Below are positions 1-5,282 of a stretch of 6,945 nucleotides of DNA, in pieces. Under the pieces are notes generated by a model. That model was not told where the DNA came from. It searched no databases and worked only from the letters and a program-made list of their open reading frames with translations. The position numbers were made by a program, and so were the translations under genes. Every line of letters starts with the position of its first letter. Position 1 is the first letter of the stretch. Source of the stretch: JBGSYJ01 sp041750915 (GTDB lineage Bacteria; Acidobacteriota; Thermoanaerobaculia; Gp7-AA8). The stretch covers positions 1 through 6,945 of the forward strand of contig JBGSYJ010000019.1 in NCBI GenBank assembly GCA_041750915.1. The letters run 5' to 3'.

Positions 1-684
1 TGGAGCGTCGTGACGCTCTCCGACGGGAGCTTCCGGTTGAGGGCGAGCGCGGGCGGCGACGCGATCGATCTCGTGCTGCGCTCCGAGAAGCCTCCCGCGA
101 TCCACGGCGAAAACGGCATCAGTGTCAAGGCTGAAGGTGCCGGCTACGCCTCGCACTACTACTCGCTCACGCGACTCACCGGTTCCGGCTCGGTCACCGT
201 CGAAGGAGCCGCCGAAGCCTGCACCGTTGTCGCCTGGATGGACCATGAGTGGGGAAGCGCTGCGCTCCGCGAGACTCAGGCGGGATGGGATTGGTTCTCG
301 CTTCAGTTCGACAACGGCACCGAGCTGATGCTCTACCAGATCCGCAAACGCGACGGAACGCCCGACGTGACCTCGTCGGGCTCGTTCGTGATGGTCGACG
401 GATCGGTGATCCGGCTGACGAATGAGCAGTTTCGCATCCTCCCGAAAGGAAAGTGGCGATCGGCGCGATCAGGCGCCGTCTATCCGATGGGCTGGCGGAT
501 CGAAGTTCCGGCCCTGAACCTCCGCCTCGACGTGAGCGAACGAATGCGCGCGCAGGAACTGATCACCGACGCCTCGACCCAGGTGACCTACTGGGAGGGC
601 GCCGTCGCAGTTAGAGGGAACCTAGGCGAAACCTCGATCGCCGGGAAGGGGTATGTGGAGTTGACGGGGTATGGGGGGAAGTAG
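1..684 (+). CDS. AttH/CrtC-like secreted hydrolase domain protein, C-terminal part (5' end off window)
   Basis: The frame is open from base 1 (W-S-V-V-T-L) to a TAG stop at 682-684, giving 227 visible residues; the true start lies upstream. The GTG at 10 is only an internal codon. Counting from the first visible residue, recognisable blocks are YYSLTRL (about 53-59), WMDHEWGS (79-86), GWDWFSLQF (95-103) followed by a LMLYQIRKRDG strand, a GAVYPMGWRIEVP segment, YWEGAV (197-202) and GYVELTGY (217-224). This order is typical of the lipocalin-like family annotated as AttH, carotenoid 1,2-hydratase-like or predicted secreted hydrolase. The true substrate is unknown for most members, so carotenoid hydration should not be assumed. 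Family members often sit beside MacB/FtsX-type ABC permease genes, which would be upstream here. The last codons (GYGGK, stop) abut and partly overlap the outer edge of the following repeat element. Family call confident; function not. Confidence 0.85.
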   Translation, partial: WSVVTLSDGSFRLRASAGGDAIDLVLRSEKPPAIHGENGISVKAEGAGYASHYYSLTRLTGSGSVTVEGAAEACTVVAWMDHEWGSAALRETQAGWDWFSLQFDNGTELMLYQIRKRDGTPDVTSSGSFVMVDGSVIRLTNEQFRILPKGKWRSARSGAVYPMGWRIEVPALNLRLDVSERMRAQELITDASTQVTYWEGAVAVRGNLGETSIAGKGYVELTGYGGK

Positions 685-685
685 G

Positions 686-713
686 CAGTAGACAGTAGAC
701 AGAAGACAGTAGC
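686..713 (+). repeat. CAGTAGA heptamer array, left copy
   Basis: Four consecutive 7-nt units read CAGTAGA, CAGTAGA, CAGAAGA, CAGTAGC. The array starts two bases after the stop codon of the AttH-like gene. Its units correspond in order to the inverted array at 903-934, so the two behave as imperfect terminal inverted repeats rather than as unrelated microsatellites. Confidence 0.8.
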
Positions 714-727
714 CCGCCCACCCTGGC

Positions 728-752
728 GGACGCCATTGAGTGCAATGCGTCC
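728..752 (+). repeat. Small hairpin inside the composite element
   Basis: GGACG (728-732) pairs with CGTCC (748-752) and CATTG (734-738) pairs with CAATG (743-747). One C is bulged at 733 and the loop is AGTG. The result is a 10-bp stem with a tetraloop. It may be an RNA structure or a structural part of the repeat; no function is evident. Confidence 0.55.
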
Positions 753-773
753 ACTTCGATGACTGAAGGAGAA

Positions 774-860
774 GTGTCATCCTGAGCGTAGCGAAGGATC
801 CCCTTACTACTGGCTGTATCGCAGGTTTCGGGGGATCCTTCGCTGCGCTCAGGATGACAC
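774..860 (+). repeat. CCTGAGCG..AGCGAAGGATC palindromic repeat
   Basis: Left arm 774-803 and right arm 831-860 are reverse complements at 29 of 30 positions, with a 27-nt spacer (804-830). The single difference is T789 opposite G845, which would be a G-U wobble in plus-strand RNA, so a plus-strand transcript could form an uninterrupted 30-bp stem. From general recollection, the core CCTGAGCGNAGCGAAGGATC resembles a dispersed palindromic repeat common between genes in Acidobacteriota, Chloroflexi and similar genomes. It lacks a following U-tract, so it is not called an intrinsic terminator, although it could protect or end the upstream mRNA. Confidence 0.85.
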
Positions 861-863
861 CTC

Positions 864-889
864 GAGCCTGAGGTTAACCTCATTGGCTC
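864..889 (+). repeat. Perfect 14-bp palindrome with extended stem
   Basis: TGAGGTTAACCTCA (869-882) is a perfect palindrome. It is extended by GAGCC (864-868) pairing with GGCTC (885-889) across a two-base TT bulge. It lies immediately inside the right heptamer array. It could be a protein-binding dyad or simply part of the composite repeat. Confidence 0.55.
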
Positions 890-902
890 TCGGGGCGGGG
901 GG

Positions 903-934
903 TACTGTCTTCTGTCTACTGTGTGCTGTCTACT
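903..934 (-). repeat. CAGTAGA heptamer array, right inverted copy
   Basis: Read on the minus strand, the units are AGTAGA (partial), CAGCACA, CAGTAGA, CAGAAGA and CAGTA. Bases 903-921 are the exact reverse complement of 693-711. The array ends about 63 bp before the start codon of the DUF4097-type gene, so it may lie in that gene's leader or promoter region. Confidence 0.8.
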
Positions 935-985
935 CTCCCCCTCCCAGACAAAACATTCCGGCCCCCTTCCCGTACCACTCCTCAC

Positions 986-990
986 GGAGG
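986..990 (+). promoter_or_regulatory. Ribosome binding site deciding the start at 998
   Basis: GGAGG sits 7 nt before ATG 998 and favours that start over the GTG at 923, which lies inside the repeat. The site may be partly masked: CCTC (980-983) can pair with GAGG (987-990), or GTACC (972-976) with GGTAC (989-993). GTACCAC also occurs as a direct repeat at 972-978 and 990-996. Confidence 0.75.
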
Positions 991-997
991 TACCACA

Positions 998-1795
998 ATG
1001 AACGCAATCAGCCCTCGCAGGCTTCTGCTTGCCCTCGCCCTTTCTGCTTCGATCGCCGTTCCGGCGGTGGCGGAGACGGCTTCGGAAACCGTCTCGAAAA
1101 CGCTTGACGTTCAGGCGGGCGAACAACTCGATCTGTCCAATGTGAACGGATCGGTCAAGATCACGACGTGGGACCGGTCTCAGGTAGCGATCAAGGCGGA
1201 GAAAGAGGTCAAGACCGGCATTTCTGTCCCGGCGAAGGATGCTCTCCAGCAGCTTCAGGTGGTGGTCGGACAGGCAGGCGGAAAAATCACGGTGGAGACG
1301 AGGCATCCGAAGAGCTCGAGCGGTGCCTTCTCATGGCTGACCGGATCTAACGTCGATGCGCAGGTCCGTTACGAGATCACAGTTCCCCGCAGCTTTAATC
1401 TGAAAGTTCGCACTGTGAACGGAAGCGTGTCGGTCGATGGTGTCACCGGAAATCACAGCATCCGGACGACCAACGGCGCGATCACTGCCAAGGGAACGTC
1501 CGGCGCCTTGAAGCTCGCGACGACGAACGGCGGGATCAACGCGGAACTGCTCCGGATTCTGCCGGGAGCTGAAATGTCATTCAATACGACGAACGGCCGG
1601 ATCAACCTCTCGGTACCCTCCACCTTCGCTGCCACGCTCAGCGCGAATACGACAAACGGCACGATTGACAGCGACCTGCCGATCACGATCTCGGGGTCCG
1701 TGAGCAAGCGCTCACTCCGCGGAACGATCAACGGAGGCGGACCCGAAGTGAAGCTCGCGACGACAAACGGAAGCATCAAGGTCAAGAGCCTGTAG
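998..1795 (+). CDS. Exported DUF4097-type beta-repeat protein
   Basis: The protein has 265 aa, starting at ATG 998 behind GGAGG and ending in TAG. Residues 1-25 form a Sec signal peptide: RR near the N-terminus, a hydrophobic core LLLALALSASIAV, and AVA before E26. The rest is rich in short beta strands with a recurring T-T/V-N-G motif. The Asn falls at residues 50, 141, 159, 177, 199, 220, 245 and 257, so spacing is roughly 18-25 residues through most of the C-terminal half. This is the pattern of DUF4097, often called putative adhesin or beta-strand repeat protein, probably a right-handed beta-helix or solenoid. The protein probably acts in the periplasm or at the cell surface; there is no lipobox cysteine and no transmembrane anchor after the signal peptide. 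Molecular function is unknown for most of the family. It may be transcribed separately from its neighbours, since long repeat-filled gaps lie on both sides. Confidence 0.88.
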   Translation: MNAISPRRLLLALALSASIAVPAVAETASETVSKTLDVQAGEQLDLSNVNGSVKITTWDRSQVAIKAEKEVKTGISVPAKDALQQLQVVVGQAGGKITVETRHPKSSSGAFSWLTGSNVDAQVRYEITVPRSFNLKVRTVNGSVSVDGVTGNHSIRTTNGAITAKGTSGALKLATTNGGINAELLRILPGAEMSFNTTNGRINLSVPSTFAATLSANTTNGTIDSDLPITISGSVSKRSLRGTINGGGPEVKLATTNGSIKVKSL

Positions 1796-1817
1796 GTGTT
1801 GTCCGCCGTCGTGCTCT

Positions 1818-1845
1818 CCCTCTCCCCGCGAAGTCGGGGAGAGGG
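1818..1845 (+). repeat. CCCTCTCCCCG palindrome, copy 1
   Basis: CCCTCTCCCCG (1818-1828) pairs perfectly with CGGGGAGAGGG (1835-1845) over a 6-nt loop, 22 bp after the DUF4097-type stop codon. The 11-bp GC-rich stem is not followed by a T-run, so it is annotated as a repeat. It may still stabilise or end the upstream transcript. Confidence 0.8.
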
Positions 1846-1977
1846 TGGCGCGCGGCATCCGCGCAGACGTTGAGGGCTTGCGCAATCGCAGCGCGCCGGG
1901 AGAGGGGCGTTGAGGGCTTGCCACGATTCATGCCGGTCGGCTGCATTTGAATTGAGTGCACGGCCCCTCACCCCTGA

Positions 1978-2007
1978 CCCCTCTCCCCGTTCACACGGAG
2001 AGAGGGG
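1978..2007 (+). repeat. CCCTCTCCCCG palindrome, copy 2 (diverged)
   Basis: CCCCTCTCCCCG (1978-1989) and CGGAGAGAGGGG (1996-2007) form a 12-bp stem with one mismatch and a 6-nt loop. It is preceded by the CCCCTCACCCCTGACCCC stretch (1965-1982). From general recollection, such a stretch often accompanies this repeat type between genes of GC-rich bacteria. Confidence 0.75.
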
Positions 2008-2099
2008 AAGGCGCGCTCTGCGCTTCCATCGAAACTCGCATACCCCTGGTCTCTCCCATCTTTTTGTTACAACTTCCTGCTGGTTTTCCGATTTTGTAT

Positions 2100-2122
2100 T
2101 GTGAATTCTTCGCAAATTCACA
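2100..2122 (+). promoter_or_regulatory. 8-bp inverted repeat upstream of the receptor gene, possible operator
   Basis: TGTGAATT (2100-2107) and AATTCACA (2115-2122) are perfect inverted copies separated by 7 nt, 59 bp before the receptor start codon and inside the A+T-rich leader. Position and symmetry suit a regulator-binding site or a 5'-leader hairpin. The outer TGTGA and TCACA halves recall a CRP half-site, but the 13-nt spacing between them does not match the CRP spacing of 6. Which regulator, if any, binds is unknown. Confidence 0.35.
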
Positions 2123-2171
2123 GAAATCGAATACCATCGCTTGAAATAAACGCGATCGGTTCAACCCACAC

Positions 2172-2177
2172 AGGAGG
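2172..2177 (+). promoter_or_regulatory. Ribosome binding site of the receptor gene
   Basis: AGGAGG lies 4 nt before ATG 2182. It supports this start over the in-frame GTG at 2101, which would add 27 residues ahead of the signal peptide and has no Shine-Dalgarno sequence. The spacing is slightly short but workable. Confidence 0.7.
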
Positions 2178-2181
2178 TCCC

Positions 2182-5139
2182 ATGCCCAACCGAGGTTCCT
2201 TTCGGCCGTTTTCACTGGCCGCACTGATTGCCCTTGTGATTCTCGTTGCTCCGCTGTCTTTCGCCCAGCAGACCGGCTCCATAAGCGGGACGGTGACGAC
2301 GAGCGATGGTAGCGGCCTGCCGGGAGTCACAGTCGAGGCGAGCTCGAACGTACTGCCGCAGGCACGCGTGACGACCACAGGTCTGAACGGTGATTACAGG
2401 ATGCCGGCTCTTCCGCCGGGACAGTACGTCGTCCGGTTCACACTTTCCGGCCTTTCCACGCAGTCGCGCTCCGTGCGGGTAAATCTCGGACAGGACGCTC
2501 TGGCCAACGCAACGCTCGGAATGGACGCCCTGGCTGAAACGATCACTGTTTCCGCTGAAGGCACGCTCGTCGACACGACATCCACGGAGATTAAGAGCTC
2601 CCTCAATCAGGAAGCGCTCGATCAGCTTCCGATCGGCCAGGAGTATCGGGATCTGCTCAAACTCGCACCTGGCGTTCAGTACACCGAGAACGTCGTTCGC
2701 GGGCCGTCCGCGGGCGGCAGCGAGCAGGACAACGTCTACCAGTTCGATGGGGTGAACGTCACCCTGCCCCTCTTCGGAACGCTGGCAGCTGAGCCTTCGA
2801 CTCACGACATTGCCCAGGTCACCTACATCAAGGGTGGGGCCAAGGCCGTCGATTTCAACCGTTCAGCCGGTTTCACCATCGATTCGGTCAGCAAGTCCGG
2901 AACGAACGAGTGGGGCGGAGAGGTCAAGTATCAGATCCAGCCGGACAGCTGGGTAGGAGACCGCGACGGCGCCAGCGGTTCGACATTCGATCAGGACCGC
3001 GACTGGGCCACGATCGGACTGGGTGGTCCGGTCGTCCGTGACCGTCTCTTCTTCTACGGGTCATACTATCGGCCCACAATTGATCGCGCGAATATAGCGA
3101 ACGCATACGGCGAGGTCCCCGACTTCGACAGCACGCGGGACGAGTTCTTCGGCAAGGTGACCTTCACGCCGACGGGCAATATTCTGCTCCATGGAAGCTA
3201 CCGCGATTCCGACCGGACGGCCGAGAACGGTGGCGTCGGCGGCTTTACCGCGGCGACTGCAGCTTCGGACGAAGTCTCGGGTCAGACGATCGGAATTCTC
3301 GAGGGCTCGTGGGTCATCAATGACCGCAGTTTCGCGACCGCGAAATTCACCGATTACGCGCTCGAGACGGGTTCGGTTCCGAACACGCTTCTGAGCGTCG
3401 TCCCATCGGGTGCTCTCGGTACCCGTTTGAACTTGAACAGCCTCGATCAGATGGGCCTCTTCTCAGTTCCTTCCCCATCGACGAACGCGGAGTACAACGC
3501 ATTCATCGCACCGCTGATCGACCGCTATGGTTTCCTCCGAGACGGAGTTCGGACCGGCGGTGGCGCGGTCGGCGGCGCGTCTCAAATCAACTTCCAGGAT
3601 TTCTATCGGCAGGCCGGGCAGCTCGGCTACGACTACACCTTCGGCCAGAACGTCACGCACACGATTCACGTCGGCTACCAGTACTCGAAGGACGAGGAGG
3701 ATCTGACCCGCTCGTCCAACGGGTTCGGCAGCATCATCGTCCCCACCAATTTCTCCACCTGCCCCGCAGCGGTTACTACCTGTGGGGGGCAGCGAGTGGC
3801 CTTCCAGGCCGATTTCCAGCGCTCGAACGTGGGAACGGGGACTCAGGTCATCCACTCCGAATTCGAGCAGCACAACATCGAGATCAACGACACGATCCAG
3901 ATGGGCGACTGGGCATTCAATGTCGGTGTGATGCTGAGCAACGACATCCTGTACGGCCAGGGACTACGCGAAGATTCTTCGACGATCTCCGGCTTCGTCG
4001 CCGCTCCCGGCAACAAGTACAAGATGTACGAGGTTGACTTCGACGAGCAGATCCAGCCGCGTCTCGGCGCTACCTGGGCCTACAACTCGCGCGACACGGT
4101 GTATGCGAGCTACTCGCGTTACAACGCCGCGGCGACCTCACTGCCTCGCGCCGCTTCATGGGATCGGAATACCCTCGGACTGGTTACCCGCGCCTTTTTC
4201 AATCAGGAGGGCGTGCTCATAGGGAGCGAGCAGCGTGCGTCGAGCTCGGGCAAGTTCTTTGCTGATGATCTCGATCCCCGCTATACGGACGAATACATGG
4301 TCGGAACTGCGCGGCAGGTGAGCGATCGTCTGAGCGCCCGCTTCTACGCGCGGCATCGCTATTCGACGAACTTCTGGGAAGATACAAACAACGACGCACG
4401 AGTGGGTTCGCGGTACGCAGCGCCTCCCGAGATCGCTGAGCTGGGCCTCTACATCCCGGATCTCGCTGCCCGGATCGCCCAGGTGGGAAGCGGCTCCACT
4501 TACGTCATCGCGCAGCTCGATGGAGCGTTCACCAAGTATTACGAAGCGACCCTCGAGTCCGATTTCCGCGCCACAAACAACCTGATGCTTCGCGGCACAT
4601 ACACCTGGAGTCATTACTACGGTAACTTCGACCAGGACAGCACGAGCACCACGTATGACTTCGCGACGTTCATCGGTTCGTCGAACCTTGCGGACGGTCC
4701 GGGACGGAACGTGTGGGACCGGAAATACGGCAACCTGCACGGCGACCGGCGTCACCTGTTCAAGATCAACGGTGCGTACACTTTGCCGTGGAACTCGACG
4801 CTCGGCGCATTCGCCATTTATCAGTCGGGCCACGCCTGGGAAGCCTGGGACCACAGGCCTTACCTGCGTCCGGGTAACACGAGCACGAGCGACGTCAACC
4901 GCTACGCCGAGCCGGCCGGATCGCGCACCACCGATCCACACTACCAGCTCGATCTGAACTACACGCAGAACATCCCCTTCGGCGGACTCAACGTCCAGCT
5001 CATCGGCGAGATGTTCAACGTATTCGACAAGCAGACGGGCTACAGCCCATTCCCAGCGGTGAACAGTTCTCTGTTCGGAACTCCGCGGGTCCAGTACGCT
5101 CCGCGGCGCTACCAGCTGGCGGTGCGGCTGGTGTTCTAA
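2182..5139 (+). CDS. Oar-like TonB-dependent outer-membrane receptor with carboxypeptidase-regulatory-like domain
   Basis: The protein has 985 aa and is complete. Residues 1-28 are a signal peptide (hydrophobic SLAALIALVILVAPL, then SFA before Q29). Residues about 32-115 form a carboxypeptidase-regulatory-like beta domain (GSISGTVTTSDGSGLPGVTV, then GDYRMPALPPGQYVVRF). ETITVSA (119-125) follows and resembles a TonB box. The plug domain spans roughly 125-240 (LPIGQEYRDLLKLAPGV, DNVYQFDGVNV, VSKSGTNEWGG). The remainder is a beta-barrel rich in alternating aromatic strands. Near the C-terminus are MFNVFDKQTG and the final YQLAVRLVF, whose terminal Phe is the usual barrel-assembly signal. The family moves large ligands across the outer membrane using TonB/ExbBD energy; the ligand cannot be told here. 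Length is ordinary for the acidobacterial Oar-like group. The only two cysteines, C527 and C534, are close together in a likely loop. The gene ends at a strong terminator. Confidence 0.93.
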   Translation: MPNRGSFRPFSLAALIALVILVAPLSFAQQTGSISGTVTTSDGSGLPGVTVEASSNVLPQARVTTTGLNGDYRMPALPPGQYVVRFTLSGLSTQSRSVRVNLGQDALANATLGMDALAETITVSAEGTLVDTTSTEIKSSLNQEALDQLPIGQEYRDLLKLAPGVQYTENVVRGPSAGGSEQDNVYQFDGVNVTLPLFGTLAAEPSTHDIAQVTYIKGGAKAVDFNRSAGFTIDSVSKSGTNEWGGEVKYQIQPDSWVGDRDGASGSTFDQDRDWATIGLGGPVVRDRLFFYGSYYRPTIDRANIANAYGEVPDFDSTRDEFFGKVTFTPTGNILLHGSYRDSDRTAENGGVGGFTAATAASDEVSGQTIGILEGSWVINDRSFATAKFTDYALETGSVPNTLLSVVPSGALGTRLNLNSLDQMGLFSVPSPSTNAEYNAFIAPLIDRYGFLRDGVRTGGGAVGGASQINFQDFYRQAGQLGYDYTFGQNVTHTIHVGYQYSKDEEDLTRSSNGFGSIIVPTNFSTCPAAVTTCGGQRVAFQADFQRSNVGTGTQVIHSEFEQHNIEINDTIQMGDWAFNVGVMLSNDILYGQGLREDSSTISGFVAAPGNKYKMYEVDFDEQIQPRLGATWAYNSRDTVYASYSRYNAAATSLPRAASWDRNTLGLVTRAFFNQEGVLIGSEQRASSSGKFFADDLDPRYTDEYMVGTARQVSDRLSARFYARHRYSTNFWEDTNNDARVGSRYAAPPEIAELGLYIPDLAARIAQVGSGSTYVIAQLDGAFTKYYEATLESDFRATNNLMLRGTYTWSHYYGNFDQDSTSTTYDFATFIGSSNLADGPGRNVWDRKYGNLHGDRRHLFKINGAYTLPWNSTLGAFAIYQSGHAWEAWDHRPYLRPGNTSTSDVNRYAEPAGSRTTDPHYQLDLNYTQNIPFGGLNVQLIGEMFNVFDKQTGYSPFPAVNSSLFGTPRVQYAPRRYQLAVRLVF

Positions 5140-5161
5140 AGGCAGCGACGACGTAACCGAG

Positions 5162-5188
5162 GGCCCGGGAGAAATCCCGGGCCTTTTT
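5162..5188 (+). terminator. Intrinsic terminator of the receptor gene
   Basis: GGCCCGGGA (5162-5170) and TCCCGGGCC (5175-5183) form a perfect 9-bp stem with a GAAA tetraloop, followed directly by TTTTT (5184-5188). It lies 22 bp after the receptor stop codon. On the minus strand there is no matching T-run, so it works in one direction only and would not stop the convergent sulfatase gene. Confidence 0.93.
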
Positions 5189-5213
5189 GTTTCTGTACAC
5201 GCGCTGGAACGGT

Positions 5214-5276
5214 CTTTCCCTCTCCCCGAACGTCGTTCGCTGGCGAAGACGCAGACGCGGGCGGGGAGAGGGAAAG
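5214..5276. repeat. CCCTCTCCCCG palindrome, copy 3 (long-loop form)
   Basis: CTTTCCCTCTCCCCG (5214-5228) is the exact reverse complement of 5262-5276, a perfect 15-bp stem. The 33-nt loop contains a nested hairpin: CGTC (5231-5234) pairs with GACG (5248-5251) and TTCGC (5236-5240) with GCGAA (5243-5247). It ends 6 bp short of the stop codon of the minus-strand gene and may act as that gene's 3' structure. It shares its core with the copies at 1818 and 1978. Confidence 0.85.
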
Positions 5277-5282
5277 GACGTG

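Larger units (their letters stand above)
685..934. repeat. Composite intergenic inverted-repeat element
   Basis: This gap of about 310 bp holds no convincing gene. It is built from nested inverted structures. The outermost are heptamer arrays of the CAGTAGA type in opposite orientation (686-713 and 903-934), sharing a perfect 19-bp inverted match (693-711 against 903-921). Inside are a 10-bp hairpin with one bulge (728-752), a palindrome with 30-nt arms (774-803 and 831-860), and a 14-bp perfect palindrome with a 5-bp extension (864-889). The symmetry resembles a MITE or a BIME/REP-type dispersed element. No transposase and no clear target-site duplication are visible. Mobility is therefore inference; the inverted structure is seen directly. 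Confidence 0.75.
1796..2181. other. Gene-free gap with repeat debris and receptor leader
   Basis: No credible gene is seen here. The first part (about 1810-2010) consists of GC-rich palindromes and partial copies of them. These include a small 6-bp hairpin (1850-1864) and a 14-bp direct repeat CGTTGAGGGCTTGC at 1868-1881 and 1908-1921. Each of those copies follows a GGGAGAGGG block, which suggests an old duplication of a module. The second part (about 2060-2181) is clearly richer in A+T and is the likely promoter and leader of the receptor gene, but no convincing -35/-10 pair could be assigned by eye. Confidence 0.6.

Noticed and set aside
685..934. CRISPR array
   Set aside because: The repeats are 7-nt units and inverted arms, not direct repeats of about 30 nt with unique spacers, and no cas gene is present.
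923..997. Upstream in-frame GTG start for the DUF4097-type gene
   Set aside because: It begins inside the heptamer repeat with no ribosome binding site and would place 25 Pro/Thr-rich residues before a normal signal peptide. ATG 998 has GGAGG at good spacing.
611..1306. Long minus-strand open frame across the composite repeat
   Set aside because: It runs antisense through the AttH end, the palindromic repeat and the DUF4097-type gene, and its translation is low-complexity Arg/Ser/Pro-rich. It is a GC-rich shadow frame with no recognisable domain.
1453..2121. Minus-strand open frame opposite the DUF4097-type gene and gap
   Set aside because: The reading is antisense to beta-repeats and through palindromic repeat debris, without a family match or plausible start.
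2100..2122. CRP site
   Set aside because: TGTGA and TCACA halves are present, but the spacing is 13 rather than 6, so it is kept only as an unassigned inverted repeat.
1910..2144. Two short plus-strand frames in the gap before the receptor
   Set aside because: They translate the CCCTCACCCCTGACCCC repeat and the A+T-rich leader, have no Shine-Dalgarno, and resemble no known small protein.
2101..2181. GTG start for the receptor 27 codons upstream
   Set aside because: The extra residues precede the signal peptide, and AGGAGG lies just before ATG 2182.
3759..3792. 7-bp inverted repeat CTGCCCC/GGGGCAG inside the receptor gene
   Set aside because: It is short, GC-rich and fully coding; chance is the simplest explanation.
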